From positions 17,984,343-18,048,342 of the forward strand of contig OZ026600.1 in NCBI GenBank assembly GCA_964020085.1: a stretch of 64,000 nucleotides of DNA, given 5' to 3'. Positions 1 to 10,076 of this stretch are shown piece after piece. Below the pieces are notes generated by a model. That model was given only the letters and a program-made list of their open reading frames with translations, had not been told where the DNA came from and did not search any database. The stretch's first letter is position 1, and every line of letters starts with the position of its first letter. The stretch is from Micromussa lordhowensis. Taxonomy: Eukaryota > Cnidaria > Anthozoa > Scleractinia > Lobophylliidae. A program made the position numbers and the translations under genes.

Positions 1-1669
1 ACAATGATGGAATTTATGCGAAGCCTCCGTGCAAACGTATCCGGAAAATTTTTAGAAATAGAGATTTCTTTCTCGGTTTTGAAAAAAAGAAGGATATGCG
101 ACGAAAACACAGTACCAGCTGCAGCGTTTTCGAATAATTTTCGACGCCAAAAAGAATGGAAATACGATAGTGTCCTTTACGGAACGTGCGTAATGCTATT
201 TCTATAGGAGCTTGCATACAGCAATTGGTGTCACTTAATCTATGACATCGCCGTATTCGAAAACCTTGGTTTTCACCCGTCCACATGAAAACCATAAGCC
301 GGCTTTCAAAAAAAATCGTTTTTGAAAACCGTCGATTTTGGTGTTCGAAAAAGCCGATTCCATCTGGACGGAAGCCTTAAGCGGGGAATAGAATCTCGGA
401 TCTAGATGCTTGTGAACGTACGTGGCAAGAAATTTGTGTGATATGATAATTCGTCTGTGTAAAAATAAAGGCATGCAGAATAAACCCCTGGGCTGAGATT
501 TTGAAAAGAATTTAATTTTGTGTGTTACAAACTTTTAGGTTTAATACAATTATGTGTCATAAACTAAACCGTATAAAATTCTTCCTGTCTCTCACAAACA
601 GCACTAGCCTATGTTTGATGCTAAGAACAATTCTTCAAGAAGTTATACGTTTGCCGCATCCGGCTTTACTGCCTGCAGTCTGCAACCTTTGCTCCAAAGT
701 CATCAGACACCAAACACTTGTAACTGATACCCCAATACATTCGAAAAAGAAATTGTCATACCCTATATAATCTAAGACAGTTGATATGCTTCTGCAAAGA
801 ATATTCACAAGAATGTTTTCAGCCTAAAATCGGAAGATGAATAAGAATATTCAGCCTGAATCAAAAGATCAATTTTCTAATAAAAAAAAAGTGCATTCAC
901 GGTAGTTCACTGGCGGCCCAAGCTCAATTTGATATTGTGCAACGCACCATTTATAGCTAGCCTTCAGTTGTATCAAAATAAAGCTATGATGTAGGGTTAA
1001 ACTTCATTTACCTCAACGTAGGGGTTTCTTTGCGTCTTGTATGCAATTTGGGCGCAAATTGTGTCCATTTTGGAGAGAATTGTGACTTTCAATATTTTTC
1101 TCCAGGACGTCCAACCTGGACATCGGAAAACCGCCCCAGAAAACCTGCATAAAATGGACACAATTTGCGTCGAAATTGCGTAAAAGACAAGAAAAACCCT
1201 GCAGTAAGGTCAGTGAAGTTTATTTTAGCATGTTTCTGTGAATTTCCCTCACTGCTGTACAAAGTCTTTAATTCTCAGACGAATTTCTTTGCCCAAGGCT
1301 GTTCGGCACAGACGGATGTTATGCCTCTAGTATAAATTCGGCAAATTAGAAAAGTCAAGTTGCCAACCCTCGTCACTAAAAATATTTAGTATGGAGACCA
1401 ATACATTTGTAAAATCCTGTTGAAATACCACTCAAAGTCGGTGTTAAAAAAACCCTCTGAGGCCTAGTTTACACTAGCGACACCAAACGACATAAGGACG
1501 TTTTGTCGTCATTTTTTGCAGTGTGAACATCCTGACATAATGGCAACATAACAGCATGAACATAACGACATAAGGAAGAAAAACGATTTTTTTTTACTTA
1601 TGTCTTTCTTTCGTTGTGCTGAGTCATTTGATCATTGAATAAATAGCTAAAAATGAAAACATCCACAAA
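1..1669. other. host flank left of the Polinton, no gene seen
   Basis: No coding exon is recognisable. The stretch at about 245-380 has short inverted GTTTTC-type blocks typical of MITE debris, a palindromic MITE lies at 1020-1200, and about 1460-1640 resembles another repeat fragment. The last six bases before the element, CACAAA at 1664-1669, are the left target-site duplication. Confidence 0.6.
1020..1200. repeat. inverted-repeat MITE
   Basis: The two ends are inverted copies of one another: both arms carry the block GCAAATTGTGTCCATTTT, with flanking AGGGGTTTCT at the left and AGAAAAACCCT at the right. The arms are imperfect and the centre is unrelated. There is no coding capacity, so a non-autonomous DNA transposon is the simplest reading. 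Confidence 0.65.
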
Positions 1670-1963
1670 AGTAGTGTAGGAATTGGGAAGCGCAGCACAT
1701 TTTCGGATTTAGCGTTGTTAGCGTAGTTAGCGTAGTTAGTGTAAGATGCGTAAGATGCGTAAGATGTGTAAAATGCGTTGTGAGCGTAGGATATAGTAAA
1801 AATTAGATATGTATATGTACGCTAAAAATGTGTAGTATGCGTAGTTAGTGTAAAATGCGTAGTTAGTGTAAAATGCGTAGTTAGTGTAAAGTGCGTTGTA
1901 TGCGTAGGATATAGTAAAAATTAGATATCCTACTCTGAAATGACATTTTAGCGTAGTTAGCGT
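1670..1963 (+). repeat. left terminal inverted repeat of the Polinton
   Basis: 294 bp that match the reverse complement of 20723-20998 base for base, except for one additional 18-bp unit. The TIR is itself built of short degenerate units around GCGTAGTTAG and GTAAAATGCGT, with ATATAGTAAAAATTAGATAT occurring twice. Such internal repetition may be the target of the element's replication or integration proteins. Confidence 0.95.
1839..1874 (+). repeat. 18-bp tandem unit duplicated in the left TIR
   Basis: The unit GCGTAGTTAGTGTAAAAT occurs twice in a row here, while the right TIR has it once. This accounts for the whole 294 versus 276 bp length difference and indicates slippage or unequal pairing after, or during, the last copying of the ends. 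Confidence 0.85.
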
Positions 1964-1973
1964 TGTGTACTTA

Positions 1974-2234
1974 CTAATCTATCATAGGCTCAAAATCTAT
2001 TTCAGCCCGAAATTTTTGATTTGTTTTCCTTTCAAAAAGCTTTCTAATTAACCTATCTCGAATCTTAAACCTTTCATTTCTTCTATCTTTAGGAATATTT
2101 TTTGAATTATAATCATTTTCTATTTGATTGATCAATGATATATTTCCTCGTTCTAATGCTCTTCTCATTTTTTTATTATCTATTTTTTTGGAAACACAAG
2201 CATTTTGACATTGTTCTATTATTCTTAATGACAT
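1974..2234 (-). CDS. hypothetical basic protein, 86 aa
   Basis: First open frame inside the left TIR. It is Lys/Arg/Asn-rich and predicted helical, with no recognised family. It lacks the TATATA start context seen before the other intact genes, and the region is short and AT-rich, so it may be a remnant or non-coding. Confidence 0.35.
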   Translation of the reverse strand: MSLRIIEQCQNACVSKKIDNKKMRRALERGNISLINQIENDYNSKNIPKDRRNERFKIRDRLIRKLFERKTNQKFRAEIDFEPMID

Positions 2235-2271
2235 CTAATCTTTTAATCTTCTTCATTTTTTTTCTTTTAAA

Positions 2272-2406
2272 TTATTTTTTCTTTATTTCTACTTCCTCGC
2301 TGCTCGTCGATTCCTCATCTGAATTAGGGTCATAATCACTATCGCTAGTATCGCTATCAGCAAGAGGGTCTTCCGACAAGAATTTTTTATAATTTGGAAT
2401 AGGCAT
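2272..2406 (-). CDS. small acidic ORF overlapping the PolB 3' end, 44 aa
   Basis: The frame starts with ATG preceded by TTAT, 18 nt inside the end of the polymerase frame, and runs to TAA. It encodes a peptide rich in Asp, Ser and Glu (DSDTSDSDYD, then a SSEEVEIKKK end). It is either a separate small gene or a former C-terminal tail of PolB displaced by a frameshift. I cannot tell which. Confidence 0.3.
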   Translation of the reverse strand: MPIPNYKKFLSEDPLADSDTSDSDYDPNSDEESTSSEEVEIKKK

Positions 2407-5400
2407 ATAACCTTTCTAATAATTTTTTTAAAAAATGATGCCCATATGCATAACTAGTAATACCATCATCTAAAATATATCTTTTATCATCAAAAGGTGA
2501 TAATGATACTTTATTAATTTGGTAACTTGATATTTGATGATACTCTGACCTTATAGTTCTCATCTTATGCCTCATAGTAGTACAATTGTATAAACTATCA
2601 CGATAATCAGAGAGAGATAATTCACACTTTATTACATTCTTTTTAACACCCTTTGCAGTCTTGTTTTCTCGATTTTCTGTCTTGTAAGAATACATTTTAC
2701 TTTTTAGACCAACAAATTCAGTGATTGGATCACCTGACGCTTCATCTTTGAATTTACCAATTACTTTTTTATTATCAACAAAATGGAACTTGGAAGATTC
2801 TGGATAATCACTATTGTCAAATAGGTCCTTATCCATATAGAAATCACTATATACATCTTCTGCGACTATATGGTAAACTAAAGAGTCAGTATCAGTAAAA
2901 AGTAACTTTGCTTCTGGGTATTTTTTTCTGATATAGTTATAGTGGAAGTCATACATTAGTGTTTTACTTAGGTCTAAAATAGAGAATCCAACATAAGAAG
3001 GTTTATCTAGTAATAGTCTAACATTTTTCATTTGTACTCCTACTAAATTTTCATCAAATATTTTAGAAGAAACGTAGGTTGGTTTCTTTGTAAGCTTAAT
3101 TAAATGTTCAGGATCAGTTTCTAATTTAATATTGGATCTTTTTCTTAGGTTTTCCATGGTTTTACCAAACACAGAGTTATTCATCAATTTAAAAAAGTCT
3201 TTTTCAAAACTATTTTTAGCCATTGTTCTTTTTTGTGTGTTAAAATCAATGTATTTTTTCATCCAAGGTTTCTGTGTGAATTCTAATACCCTGTGAACCT
3301 TTTTTAACTTTAAACCAAGTGATAAATACTGCTGTAAATTTCTAAAATGTAAAACATACTTTTCTTTAGTCATAAGGTTAGGTACTAACTTATGTACTCT
3401 ACCACTGCTAATATTTTCTGAATCTTTTAAACCTTTACAATATGGAGATAACATATCATCAGAGACTAAAATCTTTTCTGGAGCTAATGGATAATCATTG
3501 TGTAAATTGTGTAACTCTTCAGGATATTCTAAATCTACCTCTAAAATAACACCTTTTTTTGTCTCATCTGTGTAATTTTCTAAGATAAAATCTTCAGGGT
3601 CTAACCATTTGAAATCTCCGACTGGTAGTGACTGTGACATAGCCCAACCATAAAGATTATTTGCATCTAAATACATTATATAAGAAGATTCGCTCGCTGG
3701 ATTGTAATTTTTCATATATTTGTTATTTGCTTCAGCGTGCCTATGAGTAATAGTACTAATCCCTCCTCTCATACCTTTTTCAATGAATAGTTGCTGATCT
3801 GTATCTGAAATTAAGTCTAGATTTATTTTTGTCATTCTGAGTAATGCATCCCATGATAATCCAGGTGCAGAAAAATAATGGCAAGGATCTAAACTATAAT
3901 ACTCTAAACAAGTACTTCTGAAACTTTCAAATACATCAGCCAAGAGTAGTACATCAGTCTTTAAGTAAAGGTCATGATACTGACCTAAGTCTCTGATTTG
4001 GAAGAGACTCCATACTCGTTTTGCGTGCTCATAGTCACTCTCTGAAATATTTGTATCATTTAAAATACTATAAAAATATTCTATCCCAGGTAATGATCTC
4101 TCACTGAAACGCTGGAATGAGTCCATGTAATCATAAGGGTAAACACCTTTTTTCTTTATTAATCTAAATTGTTCATCATTTGGAAAAGCACCTCTTGTAT
4201 GGAAGAATGCATCATCACTTAAATTACTGCTTAGTCGGTCTAAACTCTGGCTCATAAATGAAAAACTGTCAATGAAAGTCAAATGCTTACCTATATTAAA
4301 ACCAATATATTTCTCAAAATTACTTGCAATAACATCAACTTCAATATTAAGATCTTGTCTAATTAAATGACCAATATTTTGCATAATAAAATGGCTGTCA
4401 TAGCCTTTAAGATTATGAAAGATGACAGGAATTTTTAACTTTTCTACACTGATAGCCCATTTTAGATTACAATCACTATGAGCAGCTCCACGATATTTAC
4501 CAGTAATATGACAATGATCACGGACTTTTTGTTCCTCATTTAATTTTCTTTCACAAATATGGCATTTAATAGCATTTTGGAAATCTCTTTCATTTTGTAC
4601 TGTCATAACTAATGGTTTCTGGAATCGTTCTCGCACTATTCTCTGACAATCTTCTACTTCACTTTACATCTTCAAGATAAACTTTTGGATACAATCTTCA
4701 CCACGATAAATTTCTACTGGTTTGGAAAATGTATTATCATATCTACAGACTAATTTATATCCGTAACCACAGGCTCGGTGACTCTGATAAGTACTAGTGT
4801 AAGATTTACTATCAGATGGTTCACAACTATCAATTTTTTCTGTGATGGCTTCAAAATCAGCGTAAATGACAAAAGGCACAGGCAACATTTTCTGGTGATT
4901 TTTAAAATAAATTTTTGACCCTTTCTCTGGCATTTTTATTGCTTGGGTTCCATTAATTGCTAAGCAATCCTGCTTATGGTTTTCTAATGTTTTCTCAGAA
5001 GAACAACAATGAAGACAAGACAAACAAAAATATTTCCTACCATGATGTTTAGTGAATGATGACATAAATTGATCGAAATTCTTAATAAGCACATAGTGGC
5101 TCTTTTCTTTTTCTTCTATCCATAATAATTCTAAGTGGTCTGGAAATTTAGCTTTTGATATTCTGATAGGATAAGTTTCCCGAGTTTCCCCATCATAACC
5201 AAATACACTAACATTAATCTGATTTTGCTTTTCTATTTTTTTAATATCTTCGATAGTGACAGGGAAAGTGACACCAGTGTAATCTAACTTTTTTACCGAT
5301 TCTCTATCTGCTTTAGTTATTCTTTGAGGATTTCTTTGAAGTGGATTTAGATACCTGTTATGACACCATAGGAAACATCTATTGTCTTCATTTTTGAGAT

Positions 5401-6397
5401 TGACTAACGTCTTATTAGGGTTACGTAGTTCCACTGGGAGCTTAATATATGATTTACCTTTTAATGGAAAGTAAGAGACAATATTAATGTCATGTAAAAG
5501 AGATAATTCAAATATCCAACCAGAACCTTCTGATAACCAAACAGCTATTAACTCTAAAATTCTTTCAATAGCATTATGAATAGCTTCTTCAATATCATCA
5601 CTATTTATAACTCTAAATGGACCAGCATTAAAATATGGTTCTCGGTAAATTTTCCCATTCTCGGTACGTTTTGATAATCGTACTTTTAGAACAGCATTAA
5701 ATTTAAATCCCCTTTTAACTGTTAATAATTTCATTAAAAGTTCAAATATTGCTTTTCTAGTATTATTTAACTGTACTGACGGGTCATATTTGTTAACAAT
5801 TGATACTTCATAAGATTTAACATTACCTCTGAGAGCTCTAGATTTCTCTGTAATAGTAAGTTCATCATCTTTAGGGATAAATCTTAATTTTCTTCGAAAT
5901 TCTCTTATAGTTTCAGGCTTATAATATGGAGCGATTTCATCAATCAAATTTTTAACCTTTTCTTGAAGACTTTTAGGTACAGGTTTTATAGGCCTTATTA
6001 GCATTGGTAATGCTATTGGTGACCTACTTCTCTGTTTAGGTGCTGGTCTTTTAGGTTTATATTTAGTTGGTCTTAATGGTTCTGGTAAATTTGTCGCACT
6101 TATTGGATCATCTAATAAGGTACCTCCAACAAATGAGTTTTTTAGTCTATTTTCTGCAAATAATTTGATTAGTCGATTTTCAACATAGCCTTCCGGGTTC
6201 TTACATCTTCGTTGTCCTTGTAGTCCTGGTAGTGGTAGACATGGAGATTGATTTTGTAAATTACGCTTATGAAAATCTGTCTTTAAATGCTGATATTTTC
6301 CCTTTTTTGAATATTTTTTCTTACATAGATCACAATACCAATAAGATTGTATTGGCATTGGTACCTTTTTGGGTTTAATTTTAATTTTATTAATCAT
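2387..6397 (-). pseudogene. polB: protein-primed family B DNA polymerase, interrupted by an in-frame stop
   Basis: Two open segments in the same frame, 577 and 749 codons, are separated by a TAA at 4664-4666. The first starts at an ATG preceded by TATTATAG and has an N-terminal C2H2-like finger (CDLCKKKYSKKGKYQH) and the Exo I motif YADFEAI near residue 514. The second has a CxxC...DHCH...CN zinc module of endonuclease-VII type (about 25-56), Exo II FHNLKGYD (73-80), Exo III YLKTD (224-228), palm motif A DANNLYG (about 324), motif B KNSF..MNNSVFG (474-491) and motif C DTDS (582-585). It would replicate the element by protein priming. The stop lies between Exo I and Exo II. The second segment has only a GTG as possible start and no start motif, so it is a fragment, not a gene. 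Stop readthrough or a sequence error remain possible. Confidence 0.95.
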
Positions 6398-6431
6398 CTA
6401 TAATATAAATCTTAACTTTTTTAAATTATTA

Positions 6432-6638
6432 TTATAAATCAATTAGTGTGCCAGTAACTACATTATTGTATAAGTTTCTATTATGTTTCTTTGTCTTTAG
6501 ATGGATATATTTTCCTCTATAAGTGTAATTTTTTCCATTTCCACATACATCACTATAGCAAGCATAACTTTTGAGTTTTTCATTGATATATTTGAATCTC
6601 TTTTCTCGTTTCAATTGTTCTTCTGTAGTTTTTTCCAT
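6432..6638 (-). CDS. 68-aa zinc-finger protein related to the PolB N-terminus
   Basis: The core CYSDVC...YRGKYIHLKTKKHNRNLYN has the same spacing of Cys, Cys, His, His and the same GKYxHLKTxxHxRNLxN ending as the first 50 residues of the neighbouring polymerase frame. It therefore looks like a free-standing duplicate of the polymerase finger. TATATAC directly precedes its ATG. It lies 34 bp upstream of polB in the transcription direction. Its function is unknown; a DNA-binding accessory for replication is an inference. Confidence 0.65.
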   Translation of the reverse strand: MEKTTEEQLKREKRFKYINEKLKSYACYSDVCGNGKNYTYRGKYIHLKTKKHNRNLYNNVVTGTLIDL

Positions 6639-6677
6639 GTATATAATTATTTATGATATCTAAATTTTTTTTAATTA

Positions 6678-7632
6678 TCAATTTTTTAAATCTTTTAATG
6701 GCACCCAACTGTTAAATTCATCTGGGTAACCTTTCCATTTGACTAATGCTTTGTCGCCTCGCTTTCGAATAATCTTTTCTATCCTATAGACCTCTTGGTC
6801 AGTCTTTTGTAACTCTTCTCTGTAGAAAGTACCCTTAATTTGCTCACCATTTAAGTCTTTTATCTTATAAGTAATAGGATTAGTGAATTGAATTCCGTCT
6901 ATGATGAAAACTTCTTCAGTCCAATTTGGAGTATAGCCTTTATCAAAAGTCACCCTTTTGTATTCGCTTATTCGGACTCTATCACCTATCACAAATGCTG
7001 GTTTATCATTGTTTTTGTTTCTATTCGCTAAATCACCATATAAATTAAAATAAACTTTTCCATAGTTTTCAGGTTTTCTAGCTTGGGAAGGCGTCATTCC
7101 CTATTGATCTATGTCGGCTGTTGTTGTAAGAGGCGAGTATTTTCGGAAGGATGTCAACGTAGACTGTATTGTTTTGCATAGTAAATCTCTTATACATTTT
7201 ATCTTTGATAGTTCTATTCCATCTCTCACAAACTGATGATTTCTCTTCATTTTCAGTGGAATAGATAGTTATCTTATCCTTAGCTAAGAGATCCAACACA
7301 TTTTTGTTATAATATTCTTTTCCTTTGTCTACCCATAACATTTTAGGCTTATTTTTCTCTAATAAGCTTTCAAACGCTTTGGTGACTTCTAAGCCTGTTT
7401 TTGTCTTTAGAGGTACTATCCAACCATATTTACTGAAAAGGTCTAAGACCATTAAAAGATATTTATAACCTCGGTTCCATTTGCTAAGCTTTTGCATATC
7501 AACTAAGTCTGAACACCAGATATCATCTACATTATGTGCAATGACTCTTCGCTTGGTAAAATTTCGTTTTATAGGTTTGTGAAACTCGTTAGCTAGCACT
7601 TCCCATGTATCTAAATTTTCAGCGCTTTTTTT
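6678..7632 (-). pseudogene. retroviral-type integrase with chromodomain, frameshifted
   Basis: The catalytic frame (GTG at 7597-7599; open back to 7632) has the DDE residues in CSDLVD, WVDKGKEYYN and CERWNRT, the last two 34 residues apart. It ends at 7078 after RHRSIG. The C-terminal frame continues one base out of phase from about 7097 and ends in a chromodomain (YRIEKIIRKR...ALVKWKGYPDEFNSWV). The shift sits at GGGAATG. No ATG and no HHCC zinc domain precede the catalytic core, and the open region overlaps the 3' end of the PLA2 gene, so the N-terminus is missing or comes from an unidentified exon or shift. Integrases of this family insert Polintons with 5-6 bp duplications, matching CACAAA. 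The breaks mean this copy is unlikely to make a working enzyme. Confidence 0.93.
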
Positions 7633-8351
7633 TTACACCTAAACCAAGTTTTTGCTTTGTATTAATAGTGCTTCTAGCCAGCCAATGACCCCACTGTCTC
7701 TCATTCCAGGGAATTGCATCTAGAGCTCGGACCATTTTCTTGTCAGCCACATTTTTACATGATTTTACATTTACTCCCTTGTCAGCACATACTGAGTAAT
7801 CAACATCGTGTTGCATGGCTAGAGCATCTGTCTTACCTGTTGGTTTATCATAGATTTCATAGATTTGACCTGTGTTTCGATCCCATTTTACTTGGTTTTC
7901 TAAATCATTGTAAGGACCAGTATATTTGTGTCCTGGTAAAGTCCAACCTGCTTTCGGTTTAGGTAACTTACCTATTGCTTTATGAATATCGACTCCTTTT
8001 CCAGAAATTTTTTTTAGAAATATCGTCAGCCAGAGAGTCAATTGCTCTATTCAAATACCTTTTACCAATGCCTTTAACCCTATCTTTTACATAGTCTGAT
8101 TTTATTGCTTTGCTAGCACCAATTTTTCCAAGGTTATACAATCCTTTTGCACCAGCAGCCAACCCATGGACAATAAGTTCATCAAAACCGCTTCCCTGCA
8201 TTTCTCCTTTAGATATAAAACGAAATTTTGTAATTCCACTTTCAGCACAAATACATCGCATTGCATTTCTACCATTTTTTGTAATTACAAAAGTTTCAGA
8301 ATTTGGTACACATTCTGTCCTTTTTCTTTGTCGAACACAATAAGATAACAT
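7619..8351 (-). pseudogene. parvovirus-like phospholipase A2 virion protein with Cys-rich N-terminus, frameshifted
   Basis: The N-terminal frame (8351 to 7980) begins YCVRQRKRTEC and carries a short cysteine module, then a basic helical stretch ending SLADDISKK. The C-terminal frame (to 7619) carries KYTGPYND, the calcium-loop pattern of viral PLA2, and the catalytic MQHDVDY. It ends in a lysine run. The two frames are offset by one base at an A8 run near 8010-8017, where the N-terminal frame stops after an out-of-phase tail. The C-terminal frame has no good start of its own. In parvoviruses and related virions this domain disrupts endosomal membrane during entry; here that role is inferred by homology. 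A change in homopolymer length, real or from sequencing, explains the break. Confidence 0.82.
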
Positions 8352-8385
8352 ATATTAATTCTAGAGATTTTAATTAATATTAAAT

Positions 8386-8631
8386 CTATAATATAGCTCC
8401 TATGAGGGGAATTCCCTTAAATGGACTGTTTTTACCCAGTAATAGCCCTTTTCCTTTTCTACCTCTTCCTACCGTCCCTGCCGCCCCTGACTTAACAAAT
8501 TTAGTTTTTGTTATCCCACATTCTGCACATTGACATTTCATCATGGCACGACCATTTCTTGTCTGTACAACCCTTTCTGAACCAGGAACGCACTCTGTCT
8601 GTTTTCGTTGTTTTACACAATAGCTTTTCAT
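8386..8631 (-). CDS. 81-aa Cys-rich protein, paralogue of the PLA2 N-terminus
   Basis: Begins YCVKQRKQTEC and ends its conserved part with CQCAECGITKTKFV, followed by a Gly/Lys-rich tail and a hydrophobic end (NSPFKGIPLIGAIL). The Cys pattern resembles the small zinc-ribbon family DUF5679, by recall and not tested. The adjacent PLA2 gene starts with a near copy in which the last Cys is Ser. TATATAG abuts the ATG. Likely a small virion or DNA-associated protein. Confidence 0.6.
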   Translation of the reverse strand: MKSYCVKQRKQTECVPGSERVVQTRNGRAMMKCQCAECGITKTKFVKSGAAGTVGRGRKGKGLLLGKNSPFKGIPLIGAIL

Positions 8632-8680
8632 CTATATAATAATTATTTTTTTTATTATTTTATTATTTTAATATATTATA

Positions 8681-8860
8681 ATGGAACAAATTGACGTTGA
8701 AAAAGAAATACGTAGAATAGAAGCGATGTATAAACATTACAAACTTCTTTATAGAAAAATTGCCTTTTTATGTTGTTCTGGAGAAACTAAAAGAGTGAGA
8801 AATCTGAGAAATAGCTTGAAAAAAGATTTTAAAAAAATGAGAAGTCTTCAAACTACCTAA
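8681..8860 (+). CDS. small divergent ORF, 59 aa
   Basis: ATG at 8681 follows TAATATATTATA, the same start context as the validated genes, and the frame runs to TAA at 8858-8860. The product is basic and helical (EKEIRRIEAMYKHYKLLYRK). It is the only plus-strand ORF within the minus-strand block, facing the protease gene and diverging from the 81-aa Cys-rich gene across 49 bp. No family recognised. Confidence 0.4.
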   Translation: MEQIDVEKEIRRIEAMYKHYKLLYRKIAFLCCSGETKRVRNLRNSLKKDFKKMRSLQTT

Positions 8861-8868
8861 GCAATAGT

Positions 8869-9284
8869 TTAATGTAAATATAATTTACTAAAATAATTTT
8901 CTATGAATTTTTCATTCTCTTTTGTGTCAACGCTAAAAACTTGCAATAAATCGAAATAATCTACTCCTTTATGCATTTCATTCAAGAAATACAAGCAAAA
9001 ATAGCCACAGGTTGTAGTATAGAGATTCTGTATTTGTTTGTTTTGGTGTAATAAAGTTAAGTTTTTCTCTTTTGCATGATTTACCAACTCTTGAAAAGGC
9101 GGCATTCCATACCATTACGAACATAGGTTGTAACCCAATGACTACCGCTCATATAATGAGGTTCTAAATTATATATAAAAAGCGCTAACTTATGCTGATG
9201 TGGTACAGTCTGATCTCTACTTAAAACATTCTCTATAGGTATCTTCAAGTATTTACACCAATCTAAAAGATCTAAATTACTCAT
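8869..9284 (-). pseudogene. adenain-like cysteine protease with internal deletion
   Basis: The likely start is the ATG at 9282-9284 (MSNLDLLDWC). An in-frame ATG at 9341 would add a Lys-rich stretch overlapping the upstream gene. The first frame carries the catalytic His in GSHWVTTYV and then runs out of phase at 9105-9120, stopping at 9081. The second frame, from 9105, carries the Gln/Cys end of the site (IQNLYTTTCGYFCLYFL). Adenain-family enzymes have an acid residue in a short aromatic-Asp/Glu-x-Phe-Gly stretch between the two; it is absent here, and the joint shows GGAATG. A small frame-disrupting deletion that removed the catalytic acid fits. This maturation protease is expected beside the capsid genes, as found. 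Confidence 0.85.
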
Positions 9285-9313
9285 TGGGATATCTTTATAG
9301 AATTTAGGCTTTT

Positions 9314-10018
9314 TTAGTTTTTTTTTTTTCCCCTGCCCCATGTGCCAATAAAAGGTGGTGGAGCCATAGGCATTCCTATACGAGGAGATCCTCCTCCGTC
9401 TGATTGTCCTATTCGAACTCCTCCTCTTCCTTTTATACTTCCTCCTTTTAATGCATCAATAATCATTGGAATACCAATACTAGCTAGTAACGTGCCAATA
9501 CCACTACCTACTTGTTTTTGTGTAATTTTGAAAAGTAGATCTTCTCCTAATTTATGAGCTCTAGCTAAATCTCCTATTTGTCCTTTAGTCAGTAGATCAC
9601 CCATTTGAGCTAACATATATAGATTTTTATTTGGTACTTGAAACATTTGACCACCACTAATTTTCTTAACTATTTGGCTAGCACCTTCAGAAGCTAACCC
9701 TGCTAAAGCAGACAATCCTAGTGTTTTACCGATAGTTGGTGCTACATTCTTTAATAATGGCATTACTGCGCTAAATATCCCACTACCAGTTTGTCGCCTG
9801 ATATTATTCTTTGATATAGTAATTACCATTCCTTTATTAGCTGTTTTGGCCTTAGCGAGTCTCTTAACAGTATTCATTCGTACCATAAGGACATCAGAAC
9901 CACTTAACGCATTTTTACTTAAGCGTAAACTTATTTCTTCTCTGTGTCTGTAAGCCATAGATAGTTTTCGTTTTTGCCCTTGAGAAAGTGTGACAGAAAT
10001 TTGATGTAATTCAGTCAT
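9314..10018 (-). CDS. 234-aa virion-associated protein candidate
   Basis: The N-terminal half is a compact charged region (TLSQGQKRKL...LRLSKNALSGSDVLMV). After RRQTGSG comes a long small-residue hydrophobic/amphipathic stretch (residues about 80-125), a second Gly-rich hydrophobic part (about 170-195), and a Gly/Pro-rich basic end. Proteins of this layout sit next to the protease in many Polintons and are thought to be minor capsid or membrane-active components. I recall the arrangement but not a firm family name. AATATATA precedes the ATG. Confidence 0.6.
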   Translation of the reverse strand: MTELHQISVTLSQGQKRKLSMAYRHREEISLRLSKNALSGSDVLMVRMNTVKRLAKAKTANKGMVITISKNNIRRQTGSGIFSAVMPLLKNVAPTIGKTLGLSALAGLASEGASQIVKKISGGQMFQVPNKNLYMLAQMGDLLTKGQIGDLARAHKLGEDLLFKITQKQVGSGIGTLLASIGIPMIIDALKGGSIKGRGGVRIGQSDGGGSPRIGMPMAPPPFIGTWGRGKKKN

Positions 10019-10076
10019 TATATATTATTTATGAATTTTTAAAAAAGTCCATAAATAATATTTATTCTGTGACATA

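Noticed and set aside
4634..4636. GTG as a genuine start of a separate polymerase gene
   Set aside because: It is in frame with the upstream polymerase segment, has no start motif, and the fragment begins in the middle of the exonuclease domain.
6678..7632. Ty3/gypsy or retroviral remnant
   Set aside because: Integrase with chromodomain is present but there is no reverse transcriptase, gag or LTR; the neighbours are Polinton genes.
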